DNA of 64,000 nt from Sphaerotilus mobilis (GCF_004216565.1 NZ_SGWV01000009.1:310001-374000), one strand, 5' to 3'; positions 7,535-18,651 are shown, numbered from the stretch's first letter. Program-made: numbers and translations. Notes: a model not told the origin generated them from the sequence alone.

Positions 7535-10500
7535 TCAGGCCACCACGCGACGCTGCACGCTGGCGTGCTGGCGCAGCACGCCCAGCAGTTCTTCTTCGCT
7601 GTAGGGCTTGCCCAGGTAGTGGTTGGCACCCAGCTCGGTCGCCAGGTCACGGTGCTTGCGGGCGATCCGCGAGGTGATCATGATCACCGGCAGCGACGCC
7701 AGCTCGGCATCGCCGCGGATGTTGCGCAGCAGGTCGAAGCCGTCCATGCGCGGCATCTCGATGTCCGACAGCACGGCGACCGGGCGTTCGCCGCTGAGCG
7801 CATCGAGCGCCTCCAGGCCGTCCTTGGCCAGCGCGACGCGATAGCCTTCGCGCTCCAGCAGACGCTTGGTGACGCGGCGCACCGTCAACGAGTCGTCGAC
7901 CACCAGCACCAGCGGCGCCGGCCGATCGGACGACAGCTCGGGCAGCGCCGGACCTGGCGCGGGCTCGGCGATCGCCAGCTGCATCAGGCGGTGGGCATGG
8001 GCGCCATAGACCGCCGCCAGCGCGACCGGGTTGTAGATCAGCGCGACGCCGCCGGCCGGCAGCAGCGTCATGCCGGCCAGGCCGGGCATGCGCGAGAGCT
8101 GCGGGCCGAGGTTCTTGACCACCACTTCGTGGCTGCCCTGGACGTCGTCGACATGCAGCGCGACACGCTGCTGGGCCGAGCGCACGATCACCACCGGCAA
8201 CGTGCGACCGGTCTCGGTGCCACGTCCGCTGGCATCGAGCAGGGCGCCGAGCCAGAAGAAGGGCAGTTGCAGGCCGCCATAGCCGTAGACGCCCTGCTGG
8301 TAGGACGCCTCCAGGGTCTGCGGCGTGGCGCGCTGGACCAGTTCGACCAGGTTGGACGGCACGGCGATCTGGACCGTGCCGGCGCGCAGGATCACGACCT
8401 GCGTGACCACCGTCGTCAGCGGCAGGACCAGGCGCAAGCGGGTGCCCCGACCGCGCGTGCTGCGGGTCTCGATGCGCCCGCCCATGGCGTGCACGTCCGA
8501 TCGCACCACGTCCATGCCAACCCCGCGGCCGGACAGCTCCGTCACCACCGCGCTGGTCGACAGGCCGGGCACGAAGATCAGGTTGGACAGGTCCTTGTCG
8601 GCCAGTGCGGCCTGGGCGTCGATCACGCCCATCGCGATGGCGCGCTCGCGGATGCGGTCCAGGTCCAGCCCTGCGCCGTCGTCGCGGATCTCGATGCTGA
8701 CCTCGTTGCCCTCCTGCTGCAGCTCGATGACGATGCTGCCGGTCGGGTCCTTGCCGGCGGCCGTGCGCTGATCGCCCGGTTCGATGCCGTGCGAGACACA
8801 GTTGCGCAGCAGGTGCTCGAAGGCGGCGGTCATGCGGTCGAGCACGCCGCGGTCGACTTCGATCGAGCCGCCGACGATGTCGAAGCGGACCTGCTTGCCG
8901 GTCTCCTTGGCCGCCATGCGCACGACCCGGTAGAGCCGTTCGGACAGGCTCTCGAACTCGACCATGCGGGTGCGCAGCAGGTCTCCCTGCAGCTCGCGCG
9001 TCAGGCGCGCCTGCACCGCCAGCTCGTCTTCGGTGGTCTGCAGCGTGCGCTGCATCGCGCTGCGCACGGTGGCCACGTCGTTGACCGACTCGGCCATCAT
9101 GCGGGCCAGCTCCTGCAGCCGGGTGTAGCGGTCCAGCTCCAGCGGGTCGAACTCCAGCGCGGCGGCACGGGCGGCCTGCATGCGCGATTCGAGCTGCGTG
9201 TCGGCCTGCAGCGTCAGGTCACGCAGCTGCAGTCCCAGGCGGTCCAGGTTCTCGTTGAGGTCGACCAGCGAACCTCGCATTGAACCGACCTCGGATTCCA
9301 GCCGGGCCCGCGTGATGCTGACCTCGCCGGCCAGGTTGACCAGGCGGTCCAGCAGCGGCGCCCGCACCCGCACCGGCTGGGCGCTGACGGGCGCACGTTC
9401 GGTCGGGTTGACAGGGGCCGGTTCCCCGGCGGCGACGAAGCGTTGCCAGTCGATGCCCTCGGGCGACAGCGACAGCGCGGCGGCGTCCGGGTCGGACGGC
9501 GCGGCGCCGATGTGGGTGTCCAGCGAGCCGTAGCCGGTGGTGCGGTAGCCGGTGTTGCCGAAGCCGGTGATGTCGAAGCCGGTGCCATCGCCCAGCGCCA
9601 TCGCGCCGGTGCCGTAGCTGCTGCGCAATTCGCCGCTGCCGGTGCCCAAGCCGCCCGCTCGGGTGGTCCAGCTGGCCGTGGGTTGCAGCAGGCCCATGCT
9701 GGTGGCCGGGGCGACGCCGTGGGTGCGGCGCACCGAGTCGAACACCGCCGCCAGCACGTCGACGCGGCGTTGCAGCTCGTCCAGGTCGGCCGCGCTCACG
9801 GCCACGCCGGAGAGCTTCTCGACCGCCGACTCGAAGCGGTGGGCGAGCTCGCCCAGTCGCATCGCACCGGCCAGCCGCGCGCTGCCCTTGAAGGTGTGCA
9901 AGGTGCGCATGCAAGCGGTGGCGGCGCTCGGATCGGTCGGTGCCTGACGCCATTCGCCAACCTGACCTGCCAGCTGTGGCAGCAGGTCCTGTGCTTCCTC
10001 GTCAAAGATCGGGAACAGCTCGGCATCGACGTGGTCGGACTGGTCGATGTCCTCGCCCAGCGCCTCGATCAGCGCGGCCACGTCGTCGTGTGGCACCGGT
10101 GCGGCCGGCGGCGCGATCGCGTAGGTCGGCGAGGCCGGCGGCGACAGGTCCAGCGACACGCCCTGCAGCGCTGGCAGCTCGGCCAGCGACATCGGCGTTG
10201 CGTCGGCGACTGGAAGAGGCAGGTCGCCGAGAGGCACGTCCAGCGAGCCGTCCAGCGAGACGTCCAGCGGCAAATCCAGCGGCAGGTCGACGGGCAGGTC
10301 CAGCGGCAGATCCACGCCAGCGGCCGGTGGCGCGGCATCGGGCTCCACCATCCAGCCCGTCGGCAGGGTCAGGCCGGCCAGGTCGCTGTCGCCCATGCCA
10401 CGCGAATCCAGCGTCGAGTCGCCCAGCCGGGATTCGGGCGAGCGCACCGGCTGGCGCGCGGCGGCCGATTCCATCCAGTCGTGCAGACGCTGCGCCAGCT

Positions 10501-13500
10501 CCGGCGGCGGGCTGTGCAGGAAACCGGCGGCGAACTGGTGCAGCAGGCGCCGGATCTCGTCGCCCACCGCCACGAACAGCGCCGCATCGTCGACCTCGCC
10601 CGCGCCCAGGAACTGGATCCGGTCGAGCGCATGTTCGAGGTCACGGGCGAGCTGCGACAGGTCGCTGAACCCGACCGTGGCCGAACTGCCCGCCAGCGAA
10701 TGCGCCAGCGCCACGGCGGTGGCTCCCACCGGGCGATCCAGCTCCATCGACCACAGCGTCAGCTCGGTGCTGAGGCGGCGCGACAGCTCGTCGGCCTCAT
10801 TGAGGTAGATGTTGAACAGCGGGATCTGCAGCCGCAGCGAGCCGACCACCTTGATGTCATCGTCGCGGCCCAGCAGGGCGCTGAGGTCCATCGGCGCGGG
10901 CAGGCTGGTCGACGGGCGGAAGTCGTCCAGGCGGATGACTTCGGCGCCGGCGGGAGCGGGGGCCGGTGCAGCCATGACGGCGGGCTCGGCATCGTCCGAC
11001 AAGGGCAGCAGCGCATCGACCCCATCGAGGGCGGCCAGATGCGCCAGGTCGATCGGGTCGACCACGCCGTCCGGCGGCTCGGTGGCGTCGAGCAGCGCGC
11101 TGTCGGCCACATCGTCCGCTGCTTGGTCCGCCACATCGTCCAGCAACTCGACCACCGGCTCGTCGACCGGTTCGGACAGCACCTCGCCGACCGCCAGCGG
11201 CTCCGGCTCGGGCGATGCGGCGTCCCAGTCGTCGGCCAGCTCGAAGACTTCGGTGAGCACGGGCACGTCGGGCAGCTCAGGCGTCGGCGCGGGCGTCTGG
11301 GCCAGCGGCAGCAGCAGCGAGGCCGGGTCCTCGTCGTTGATCGTGACCGGCGCGTCATCCCAGCGGGTCTCGGGCAGCGGCAGCGGCTCGATGTCCGCCT
11401 CGCCAGCGGCTCCTGCCGTTCCGGGCGTTCCGGGCGTTCCGGGTGTTCCGGGTGTTTCAGCCGCTTCAGCCGCTTCAGCAAAATAAGCCGGATCGGCCTG
11501 CTCAGCCGCTGCGGCGCGTTCATACGGCGACCAGGGCTCGAACGGCAGCACGTCGCCGAGCGGCGCCAGATCGGACGGCTCGACCGGCGGGCCGGCATCG
11601 GGCTCCAGCACCCGGCCGGCGGGGTCGGGCAGGTCCAGGTCCAGGTCGACGACACCATCGGCCGGCAAGTCGAAGGACACGTCCAGCGGCAGGTCGATCA
11701 GCGCCGGCGAGTGCAGCGCATCCAGCGGCTGCAGCGGATCGACCGCTCCGGACTCGTCGGGCTCGACCAGGCCGGTGGGCTCCCAGCCCGACAGGTCCAG
11801 CGACCCGGTGACCGCCGCACCCGGGGTCAGCGCGGTCACCAGCGGCTCGGTCGGGCTGAAGTCCGACATCGGTGCCGGCACCGGCGCCAGTGCCAAGGCC
11901 GGCATCGCCTCGGGTTCGGCCGCGAGGCCGAAATCGGCGGCGTCGAAGTCGAGCACCAGGTCGATCTCGGGCAACGCCATGGGCTCGGGCGGCAGGTCCT
12001 CCAGCGTCGGGCGAGGCACCGGCTGGGTCGCCTGCAGGGTCTCCAGCACCGGCATCGGTGCGTCGTCGATCGGCACCTCCAGGTCGACCAGGTCGGAGAC
12101 CGCATCGAGCGCGCCGATGGCCGGCGCGTTGGGTTCGGCCGCACCAGGCAGATGGACCCGCATCAGCTCACCGGCCAACCGCAGCGCATCGGCCGCCGCG
12201 ATCACCGGATCGGGCGCGAACACGCCGGCTTCGTGGCGGGTGATGGCCGCGATCCAGGCGGCGAAGTAGGTCAGCGCATCGCTGGTGTAGGTGCGCAGGT
12301 CGGCGCTGGCGGGCGTCTGCTCGGCCAGCACGTGGTTGTAGAGCTGCTCGCTGGCCCAGGCCGCATCGCCGAAGGCGCTGAAGCCGACCATGCGCGAGCT
12401 GCCCTTGAGGGTGTGGAAGGCACGCCGCACCGTCGTCAGCGCCGACAGGTCGGACGGCGCGTGGTTGAGCGTCTCCAGCGCGGCCATGGCGTCGGCCAGC
12501 ACCTCGGTCGACTCCTCCAGGAAGACGCCGCGCATCTCGTCGTCGTCTTCCAGACCGGTGGCGGCGAACTCGGCGTGTTCCTCCGGGCCCAGCGACATCG
12601 GCCGCGAGATCAGCGCCAGACCGATCGGGTCCAGGCCCATCGGCGAGGTGGCGGTGGCGACGAAGTCGTCCATGGCCTGGGCGACATGCTCGCGTGCAGC
12701 GTCCTCGGTGTCGTGGCCCGCCCCGGCTTCATGGGCCTGGGCCAGCGCCGCACGGGCAGACTGCAGCGACGCGGCCAGCTCGGGCTGGTCGCTGACCTGG
12801 GTGTCGCGCGACAGCTCGGCCAGCTCGGCCGAGACCAGCGCCAGCGGCATCTCGTGGCGGCGCACCGCCTCGGCGATGGCCTGGGCGCGGTCGATCACGT
12901 CCGGCGCCATGGTGCTGCGGCCCATCACCGGCGACAGCACACCGTTGAGCATGTCGAAGCGGAACAGCTGGCGCGTCATCTGCGGCTGCACGCTGAGCAT
13001 GTCGATCAGGAAACCGAGCGCGCCCAGGTTGCCGGCCAGCCGGTGGAACGCGGCCTGCGTGGCGGGTGCGCGTGGATCGGGTGCCTCGCCGTGCAGCAGC
13101 TGCTCGACGTCGCCGCGCATGCGCGCCACGGCCTGCATGGCGGGCGCGATCGTCATGACCGAGAACACGCCACGCATGCCGTTGAGCTGCTCGGGCACCG
13201 CCGCCAGCAGCCCGCTTTCGGCCGGGCTGCGGAAGAACTGGTCGACCTGGCGCTCGATCTCCGACAAGGTGTTGCGCAGCTCCTGCACCACGCTGCCAAG
13301 GGTCTGGCGGTCGGAGACGCGGCGGTAGAGCTCTTCCATCCACGGGTCCAGCGGCTGGGCCGGATGGCCCTGCGCAACTGCGCCGATGCGCTGCGCCAGC
13401 GCGCTCGCCCGCCCGCCCTGGTCGGGCTGGTCCAGCTCGCCGTCGTCCAGCGCGGCTTCGAGGTAGAGCAGGCTGGTGGCGACCTCCATCGCCAGTTGCG

Positions 13501-14692
13501 GGGCCGGCGGGCGGCCGGTGCGGGTGCACTGCTCGGCGGCGAACGCCAGCGCGCCGGCCAGGTCACCGCCGCCCGGGTAGAGCCGGCGCATCGAGTCGCC
13601 GACCAGGCTGAAGGACTCGGTCAGGTTGGCCAGCCGCTGCGGCTCGGCGCCGGCCACGCCGTTCCAGACCTCCTTGGCCGAGACGATGCGCTTGCGCGCC
13701 TGCACGATCAGCGCCGGATCATGGCGACCATAGCGCGGCTCGGCGTAGTCGCCGCCGGCCTCGTGGCGCAGCTGGTAGCCGATCCAGACCGTGTGCAGAT
13801 AGGGCGAGTGCGCCGGGTCGACCGGCAGCGCGCGGGCGCAGAAAAACAGCAGGTCCTGCGCCAGCCGCTCAGAGGCATCGACCTCGGCGGACTTCACCTT
13901 GGCGCGCAAGGCGGCCATGGCGCGCGAGCCGGTGCGCTTGACGAACAGGTCGGGCGCGATCAGGCCGTGGCCCCAGGCCTCGAAGAAGCCGGCGGCGATG
14001 GACCACAGCGTGGCCTCGGCCAGGTGATGTCCGGCACGGGCGCCGATGGCGGCCGAATCGAAGGCGCGCGACAGACCCGCCGCCGCTTCGACCGAGTTGG
14101 ACTTGACCAGGCCGAGCATGCGGCGCTCGACGTCGGCCAGCATGGTCGGGTCGACCGGGTGACCGAAGGAGCCGATCGGCGAGATCGGGCGCCAGCGCCA
14201 GTCATGCGGCCAGAGGTCAGCCGGGTGGATGCGCTCGGCGCCATTGAGTTCGAGCAGCGCACGCAGCTGCGGGAACAGGCCGACCGCCGGCGCGGGCTTG
14301 CCGGCCAGGCGCCGGCTCAGGTAGTCCAGCAGCGCGAAGGATGCGCGCTCGATGGTCTCGACGCCCTTGGCATCGGCGCGCTGCGGGCGCTGCACGAAGC
14401 GCTGCACCGCCGCCTCGCTGGCGCGCAGCAACAAGGCACCCTCGGCCTCGTTGACCAGCTGCAGCGCACCCACGGCGCCATGCAACTGTTGCCTCGCGTT
14501 TCGAAGAACCGCCGGTTCGACGTCCTCGAGGTCGGAGCTGGCGCTGGCTTCGGCTTCGCGCAGGTAGCGCCGCAGGCCCTTGTGGGCCTGCTCCAGGCTC
14601 TTGCGCAGTTCCTCCAGCACCCAGGCGAGGGCACTGAGGTCGTCGGCCTGCGCAGGAGCGGGGGCGGCGTGGCGTTGCGGATCCATCGACAT
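7535..14692 (-). CDS. chpA: hybrid histidine kinase ChpA/PilL of the type IV pilus chemosensory system
   Basis: The 2385-residue protein follows the ChpA plan. A long N-terminal FimL-like region is followed by three histidine phosphotransfer sites at H760 (HTLKGSSR), H1331 (HSLAGSS) and H1599 (HTFKGSAR). A CheA dimerisation and ATPase core follows, with NCVSHGIEPG and RDDGAGLD near 1965-2010 and SGRGVGMDVV near 2055. A CheW-like domain lies at about 2090-2230 and a C-terminal receiver has Asp D2310. It should pass signals from PilJ to PilG and PilH and so control twitching motility and pilus-linked cAMP or surface responses. The linkers between phosphotransfer sites are acidic and proline-rich with internal repeats. 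Pseudomonas ChpA has more phosphotransfer sites than I can recognise here. Confidence 0.95.
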   Translation of the reverse strand: MSMDPQRHAAPAPAQADDLSALAWVLEELRKSLEQAHKGLRRYLREAEASASSDLEDVEPAVLRNARQQLHGAVGALQLVNEAEGALLLRASEAAVQRFVQRPQRADAKGVETIERASFALLDYLSRRLAGKPAPAVGLFPQLRALLELNGAERIHPADLWPHDWRWRPISPIGSFGHPVDPTMLADVERRMLGLVKSNSVEAAAGLSRAFDSAAIGARAGHHLAEATLWSIAAGFFEAWGHGLIAPDLFVKRTGSRAMAALRAKVKSAEVDASERLAQDLLFFCARALPVDPAHSPYLHTVWIGYQLRHEAGGDYAEPRYGRHDPALIVQARKRIVSAKEVWNGVAGAEPQRLANLTESFSLVGDSMRRLYPGGGDLAGALAFAAEQCTRTGRPPAPQLAMEVATSLLYLEAALDDGELDQPDQGGRASALAQRIGAVAQGHPAQPLDPWMEELYRRVSDRQTLGSVVQELRNTLSEIERQVDQFFRSPAESGLLAAVPEQLNGMRGVFSVMTIAPAMQAVARMRGDVEQLLHGEAPDPRAPATQAAFHRLAGNLGALGFLIDMLSVQPQMTRQLFRFDMLNGVLSPVMGRSTMAPDVIDRAQAIAEAVRRHEMPLALVSAELAELSRDTQVSDQPELAASLQSARAALAQAHEAGAGHDTEDAAREHVAQAMDDFVATATSPMGLDPIGLALISRPMSLGPEEHAEFAATGLEDDDEMRGVFLEESTEVLADAMAALETLNHAPSDLSALTTVRRAFHTLKGSSRMVGFSAFGDAAWASEQLYNHVLAEQTPASADLRTYTSDALTYFAAWIAAITRHEAGVFAPDPVIAAADALRLAGELMRVHLPGAAEPNAPAIGALDAVSDLVDLEVPIDDAPMPVLETLQATQPVPRPTLEDLPPEPMALPEIDLVLDFDAADFGLAAEPEAMPALALAPVPAPMSDFSPTEPLVTALTPGAAVTGSLDLSGWEPTGLVEPDESGAVDPLQPLDALHSPALIDLPLDVSFDLPADGVVDLDLDLPDPAGRVLEPDAGPPVEPSDLAPLGDVLPFEPWSPYERAAAAEQADPAYFAEAAEAAETPGTPGTPGTPGTAGAAGEADIEPLPLPETRWDDAPVTINDEDPASLLLPLAQTPAPTPELPDVPVLTEVFELADDWDAASPEPEPLAVGEVLSEPVDEPVVELLDDVADQAADDVADSALLDATEPPDGVVDPIDLAHLAALDGVDALLPLSDDAEPAVMAAPAPAPAGAEVIRLDDFRPSTSLPAPMDLSALLGRDDDIKVVGSLRLQIPLFNIYLNEADELSRRLSTELTLWSMELDRPVGATAVALAHSLAGSSATVGFSDLSQLARDLEHALDRIQFLGAGEVDDAALFVAVGDEIRRLLHQFAAGFLHSPPPELAQRLHDWMESAAARQPVRSPESRLGDSTLDSRGMGDSDLAGLTLPTGWMVEPDAAPPAAGVDLPLDLPVDLPLDLPLDVSLDGSLDVPLGDLPLPVADATPMSLAELPALQGVSLDLSPPASPTYAIAPPAAPVPHDDVAALIEALGEDIDQSDHVDAELFPIFDEEAQDLLPQLAGQVGEWRQAPTDPSAATACMRTLHTFKGSARLAGAMRLGELAHRFESAVEKLSGVAVSAADLDELQRRVDVLAAVFDSVRRTHGVAPATSMGLLQPTASWTTRAGGLGTGSGELRSSYGTGAMALGDGTGFDITGFGNTGYRTTGYGSLDTHIGAAPSDPDAAALSLSPEGIDWQRFVAAGEPAPVNPTERAPVSAQPVRVRAPLLDRLVNLAGEVSITRARLESEVGSMRGSLVDLNENLDRLGLQLRDLTLQADTQLESRMQAARAAALEFDPLELDRYTRLQELARMMAESVNDVATVRSAMQRTLQTTEDELAVQARLTRELQGDLLRTRMVEFESLSERLYRVVRMAAKETGKQVRFDIVGGSIEVDRGVLDRMTAAFEHLLRNCVSHGIEPGDQRTAAGKDPTGSIVIELQQEGNEVSIEIRDDGAGLDLDRIRERAIAMGVIDAQAALADKDLSNLIFVPGLSTSAVVTELSGRGVGMDVVRSDVHAMGGRIETRSTRGRGTRLRLVLPLTTVVTQVVILRAGTVQIAVPSNLVELVQRATPQTLEASYQQGVYGYGGLQLPFFWLGALLDASGRGTETGRTLPVVIVRSAQQRVALHVDDVQGSHEVVVKNLGPQLSRMPGLAGMTLLPAGGVALIYNPVALAAVYGAHAHRLMQLAIAEPAPGPALPELSSDRPAPLVLVVDDSLTVRRVTKRLLEREGYRVALAKDGLEALDALSGERPVAVLSDIEMPRMDGFDLLRNIRGDAELASLPVIMITSRIARKHRDLATELGANHYLGKPYSEEELLGVLRQHASVQRRVVA
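11418..11480. repeat. 9-bp in-frame tandem repeat in the chpA linker
   Basis: Four perfect or near-perfect copies of GTTCCGGGC/T are followed by related GCTTCAGCC units. On the minus strand they encode a PGT-PGT-PGT-PGT stretch and an AEAAEAAE stretch in a low-complexity linker of ChpA. The 9-bp period keeps the frame, so copy-number change would alter linker length without breaking the protein. Confidence 0.8.
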
Positions 14693-14739
14693 CAGAGTAA
14701 CCGAACCGATCTACGGGGTCAGCCGGGTGTGAGCCGGCT

Positions 14740-17070
14740 TCAGCTGATCTTGAAACGAGCCACCGACTGGCGCAGTTCCTCGGCGGTGCGCGAGAGCTGG
14801 CGCACCAGCTGCGCCGTCGAGCGTGTGCCCTCGCCGGTCTGTTCGGTGACGGCGAAGATGTGCTGGATGTTCTGCGCCACCACGGTGGCCGAGTCGGACT
14901 CGCGCCGCGCCTGGGAGGCAATCTCCTCGATCAGCTCGGCGAGCTGGCGCGAGATGCGGTCGATCTCGGCCAGCGCCGTGCCGGCGTTGTCCGACAGCCG
15001 CGCGCCTTCGACCACGCCCTGGGTCGAGCGCTCCATGGCGCCGACCGCGTCGGCGGTGTCGGTCTGGATGGTCTTGACCAGCACGGCGATCTGGCGGGTC
15101 GCGTCGGCCGAGCGTTCGGCCAGCCGCTGCACCTCTTCGGCCACGACCGAGAAGCCGCGCCCAGCCTCACCGGCGGAGGCCGCCTGGATGGCGGCGTTCA
15201 GCGCCAGCACATTGGTCTGCTCGGTGATGTCCGAGATCAGCTCGGTGATTTCGCCGATCTCCTGCGACGACTCGCCCAGGCGCTTGATGCGCTTGGACGT
15301 TTCCTGGATCTGGTCGCGCAGCGTGTTCATGCCGGTGATGGTGTCGAGCACCGCCGTCAGGCCGGAGGTTGCCGCCGCGAGCGACTCGCGCGCCACGTCG
15401 GCCGATTGCTGGGCCTGGCCGGAGACGCGCTGGATGCGGCCGGCCATTTGAAGCACCGCCTCGCCGGTCTCGCGGATCTCGCGCAGCTGTTCGTCGGAGG
15501 CGGCGAGCAGTTCGGTCGACGTGGCTTCGACCTGCTGGGTCGTGTCGGTCACGCGGGCGGCCGTGCCCTGCACCTGCGACACCAGGTTGCGCAGCTCTTC
15601 GACGGTGTAGTTGACCGAATCGGCGATCGCGCCGGTGATGTCCTCGGTCACGGTGGCCTGCTGGGTCAGGTCGCCTTCGGCCACCGACTGCAGCTCGTTC
15701 ATCAGCCGAAGAATGGCCGCCTGGTTGGCATCGTTGACGCGCTTGGCCTCGCGCTCCTGGCGTTCGGCCTCGGCACGCTGGGTGTCCGACATCGAGGCGC
15801 GCTGGCGCTGGTCGTGCGTGAAGACCGCCAGCAGGCCCAGGCCGCCCAGGCCGCCCAGCAGCAGCGACAGGCCGATCAGGATGACGTTGAACCAGCCCAT
15901 GCCGCCGGCAGCCGACAGCGAGCCCTGGACCTCCTCCAGACCGGCGCGCAACGCCTCGCTGTCGGTCAGGATGGCCAGCTGGGCATCGCGCGCGGCCACC
16001 AGGCCCTGCAGGTTGCCGACGATGACGCCGGCCTGCGCGCGCAGCTGCTCATGGGCCTTGAGCAAGGCCTCGAGCCGTTCGCGCGAAGCGGCGTCGCGGG
16101 CGCCGGTCAGACGCAGCTCGGGGCTGCCGTCGAGCAGGCCGCGGGCCAGGTCGTTGAAGGTGTTGAGGTCCTTGCCGAGCAGGAAGACCGCCTCGGGCGA
16201 GACGCCCTGCGGGCTGAGCGCCTCGCTGGCCGAGCGGCCGATGCGCTGGGTCAGCATGACCAGCTGACCGGCGGCGGCGATGTCGGTGGCCGGGCCGCCG
16301 GCCTGCAGCCGGGCGTTGGCGACCGCATCGGCCGGGTCGAGCAGGTCGGCCGACTGCTTGCCGATCGCCCGCAGCGCCTTGCCGACCTGGGTCAGCACCT
16401 GTTCCTGGGCCAGCACGACCTGGGCGTTCTTCTCGGCCTTGTCGACCAGAGGCAGCAGCGGCGTGAGCAGCGGCTGGGCGGTCAGCGGGGCCGCTTCCAG
16501 GCCGGGCATGGACGCGCCGTCGGACAGGCCGCGCACATTGCGCGCCAGCACGTCGGCCGAGGTGCGGACCTCGGCGAAGGCGGCCGGGTTGCCCACCATG
16601 GCCTGCAGCACCGACTTGGCCAGCCGCTGCGACTGCATCAGCGCCTGGCCGGTGGCACCGACCTGGGCGGCGCTGCCGCCGGCCGAACGCACCGCCAGCA
16701 CCGAGGCCAGCACCAGACCCAGCACGCCGAGCGCCAGCAGCACGCCCAGCAGGCGTTGCTGCTGGTCCGAGCCCAGGTGGCCGATCAGCGGCAGGCGAAC
16801 GCCAGCCTGGGGCGCCTGTCCCTGGGCCGGATCCGCGCCCGGCATGCGGGTGTTCAGGTAGCTGGACGCAGCCGCAGACGGCGCCGATTCGCTGATCAGG
16901 GAACCCCCGTGCGGCTCGCCCAGCAGGCCGATGTCCTGCACCGTGTCGCGCGCATCGTTAGGGTCGTCGACGATGGACAGCGCATCGACGTAGGAGACCT
17001 CGTCGGCCAGTTCGCTGTCGTGGCCGCGCTTGTCGGCCCCCACACCCTTGAGCTTGTCGAGAAAGGTCAT
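14740..17070 (-). CDS. pilJ: methyl-accepting chemotaxis protein PilJ
   Basis: The 776-residue protein has a cytoplasmic N-terminal tail of about 100 residues, a membrane span near 107-127, a periplasmic region with PilJ-type repeats, a second span near 391-415, a HAMP-like linker, and a cytoplasmic signalling hairpin. The hairpin tip contains [19 protein letters not shown], a conserved MCP sequence. It should sense surface or pilus-related cues and signal through PilI to ChpA. I chose the ATG at 17070 because GAGG lies 6 nt upstream and the longer frame is arginine-rich without family character. The gene is 97 bp after pilI and 47 bp before chpA. Confidence 0.95.
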   Translation of the reverse strand: MTFLDKLKGVGADKRGHDSELADEVSYVDALSIVDDPNDARDTVQDIGLLGEPHGGSLISESAPSAAASSYLNTRMPGADPAQGQAPQAGVRLPLIGHLGSDQQQRLLGVLLALGVLGLVLASVLAVRSAGGSAAQVGATGQALMQSQRLAKSVLQAMVGNPAAFAEVRTSADVLARNVRGLSDGASMPGLEAAPLTAQPLLTPLLPLVDKAEKNAQVVLAQEQVLTQVGKALRAIGKQSADLLDPADAVANARLQAGGPATDIAAAGQLVMLTQRIGRSASEALSPQGVSPEAVFLLGKDLNTFNDLARGLLDGSPELRLTGARDAASRERLEALLKAHEQLRAQAGVIVGNLQGLVAARDAQLAILTDSEALRAGLEEVQGSLSAAGGMGWFNVILIGLSLLLGGLGGLGLLAVFTHDQRQRASMSDTQRAEAERQEREAKRVNDANQAAILRLMNELQSVAEGDLTQQATVTEDITGAIADSVNYTVEELRNLVSQVQGTAARVTDTTQQVEATSTELLAASDEQLREIRETGEAVLQMAGRIQRVSGQAQQSADVARESLAAATSGLTAVLDTITGMNTLRDQIQETSKRIKRLGESSQEIGEITELISDITEQTNVLALNAAIQAASAGEAGRGFSVVAEEVQRLAERSADATRQIAVLVKTIQTDTADAVGAMERSTQGVVEGARLSDNAGTALAEIDRISRQLAELIEEIASQARRESDSATVVAQNIQHIFAVTEQTGEGTRSTAQLVRQLSRTAEELRQSVARFKIS

Positions 17071-17167
17071 GCCCAGCCTCAGATCAGGTCCGCGCAGCCA
17101 GCCAGCCCGGCCGGATCGGCCAGCGCGGCGCGCGTCGTTGGTTCGTCGTCGCACGCGGGCCGGCGGT

Positions 17168-17707
17168 TCACAGGGCCCCCACGATGCGCAGGAAACGTTC
17201 ATCACGGGCCAGCAAGGCCAGCCGCAGCTCGACCCAGATGCGGCCGGCGGCGTCGCGGTAGCGCGCGCCCACGAAGCCGGGCCGCGCCACGCCGTCGTCG
17301 GGCATCAGCGAAAGCTGAGAGGCGTTGCGCAAGCCCGCGAGGTGGTCCACCCGCAGCGCCGCGTTGACGTCCAGCGAGGGGTTGAACGCGATCACGCGGT
17401 CCTGCTCGGTGGCCTCGGCCGCATCGCCCGAAGCGCCGCCGCGCAGGCCCAGGTAGCGGCCCAGGTCGATCACGCCGGCCAGCACGCCGCGCAGGTTGGC
17501 CACACCCAGGAACCAGGGCGAGGCATGCGGCACACGCACCAGCGCGCCGCACTGGAAGATCTCGCCCGCCTCGGACAGCGGGAACAGGAAGCCGCAGCCA
17601 CCGGCCTCGACCGCCAGCCACGATTGCACGCGCTCCTGGGTCTTGACCTCGTGCAGCCGCTCGGCGAGTCGGCCCTGCAGTTCGCGCAACGCTTCCTTGT
17701 TGGCCAT
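17168..17707 (-). CDS. pilI: CheW-like adaptor PilI
   Basis: The 179-residue product is a single CheW domain, recognised from [28 protein letters not shown] and [11 protein letters not shown]. In the pilus chemosensory system PilI links the receptor PilJ to the kinase ChpA. It sits between pilH (48 bp) and pilJ (97 bp), the standard pilGHIJ-chpA order. An alternative name would be a generic CheW, but context favours PilI. Confidence 0.92.
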   Translation of the reverse strand: MANKEALRELQGRLAERLHEVKTQERVQSWLAVEAGGCGFLFPLSEAGEIFQCGALVRVPHASPWFLGVANLRGVLAGVIDLGRYLGLRGGASGDAAEATEQDRVIAFNPSLDVNAALRVDHLAGLRNASQLSLMPDDGVARPGFVGARYRDAAGRIWVELRLALLARDERFLRIVGAL

Positions 17708-17755
17708 GTCGTGGGGGTCGGAGGGTTCGGTCGGTCAGCTCAGGCGCCGCAGCGC

Positions 17756-18121
17756 TCAGCCGAAGGCGCGGATTTTCTGCACCAGCTCGTCAGGATCGAC
17801 CGGCTTGACAACGTAGTCGCGGGCGCCCTGGCGCATGCCCCAGACCTTGTCGGTTTCCTGGTTCTTGCTGGTGCACATGATCACCGGCACATCGGCGAAC
17901 TGCGGGTTGCGGGTGATGGTGCGGGTCAGCTGGAAGCCGTTGACGCCGGGCATCACCACGTCCATCAGGATCAGGTCGGGCTTTTCCTCGACGATGCGGC
18001 GCAGGGCCTCGTCACCGCTCTCGGCGGTGCGAACGCGAAAGCCCTGGCGCGTCAGGACGTCGGACAGGAAGTGAAGCTCCGTCTTCGAGTCGTCCACCAG
18101 GAGGATGTTGTGGATCGCCAT
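17756..18121 (-). CDS. pilH: response regulator PilH (single receiver domain)
   Basis: The 121 residues form one CheY-like receiver with VDDS at 9-12, phospho-acceptor D54 in LILMDVVMPG, the switch Thr in MCTSK and the conserved Lys in VVKPVD. There is no output domain. PilH proteins are thought to act with the retraction side of pilus control or as a phosphate sink for ChpA. It is the second receiver gene of the cluster, with PilG upstream. Confidence 0.93.
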   Translation of the reverse strand: MAIHNILLVDDSKTELHFLSDVLTRQGFRVRTAESGDEALRRIVEEKPDLILMDVVMPGVNGFQLTRTITRNPQFADVPVIMCTSKNQETDKVWGMRQGARDYVVKPVDPDELVQKIRAFG

Positions 18122-18213
18122 GGCGCAGGGTCCCTTGCGTGGTTTCGAGGTCGGCGGTGGAGGCCGCAGGCTGGCCGGAGGTCGGGACCGGCTCCGGGCG
18201 CGGCCGCCGCCGT

Positions 18214-18651
18214 TCAGGCGGGTGCGCGCAGGTGCTGGGCCACTGCCCGCAGCAGCTGATCCTTCGTGAAGGGCTTGGTCAGGTAGTCCTGCGAGCCCAC
18301 CATGCGCCCGCGGGCCTTGTCGAACAGTCCGTCCTTGGAGGACAGCATGATCACGGGCACGCCGGCGAACTCCGCGTTGCGCTTGATGATGGCGCAGGTC
18401 TGGTAGCCGTCCAGCCGGGGCATCAGGATGTCGCAGAAGATCAGGTCGGGCCGGTGGTCGCTGACCTTGGCCAGGGCATCGAAGCCGTCCTCGGCAAGCA
18501 CGACCTCGCAGCCGCCCTGCTTGAGGAAGATCTCGGCGCTGCGCCGGATCGTGTTGCTGTCATCGATGACCAGCACCCGCGTGACCTGTGGGTCACGGAC
18601 CGAGCCGGCGGCATCGGACGGGAACTGCGCAACCGCGGTATCCAGGCTCAT
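18214..18651 (-). CDS. pilG: response regulator PilG (receiver domain with N-terminal extension)
   Basis: This is a 145-residue receiver protein. After a 24-residue extension come VIDDSNTIRR, phospho-acceptor D74 in LIFCDILMPRLDG, the switch SSKDG and the Lys of YLTKPF. The order rubredoxin, PilG, PilH, PilI, PilJ, ChpA identifies it as PilG, the regulator associated with pilus extension in Pseudomonas. It starts 22 bp after the rubredoxin stop, so the two are probably on one transcript. Confidence 0.93.
   Translation of the reverse strand: MSLDTAVAQFPSDAAGSVRDPQVTRVLVIDDSNTIRRSAEIFLKQGGCEVVLAEDGFDALAKVSDHRPDLIFCDILMPRLDGYQTCAIIKRNAEFAGVPVIMLSSKDGLFDKARGRMVGSQDYLTKPFTKDQLLRAVAQHLRAPA

Noticed and set aside
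9443-15451. A very long open frame (about 2000 codons) on the plus strand opposite chpA and pilJ
   Set aside because: It is antisense to two clearly recognised genes. Its translation is rich in R, Q, G and H without any domain, as expected of a shadow frame in GC-rich DNA.
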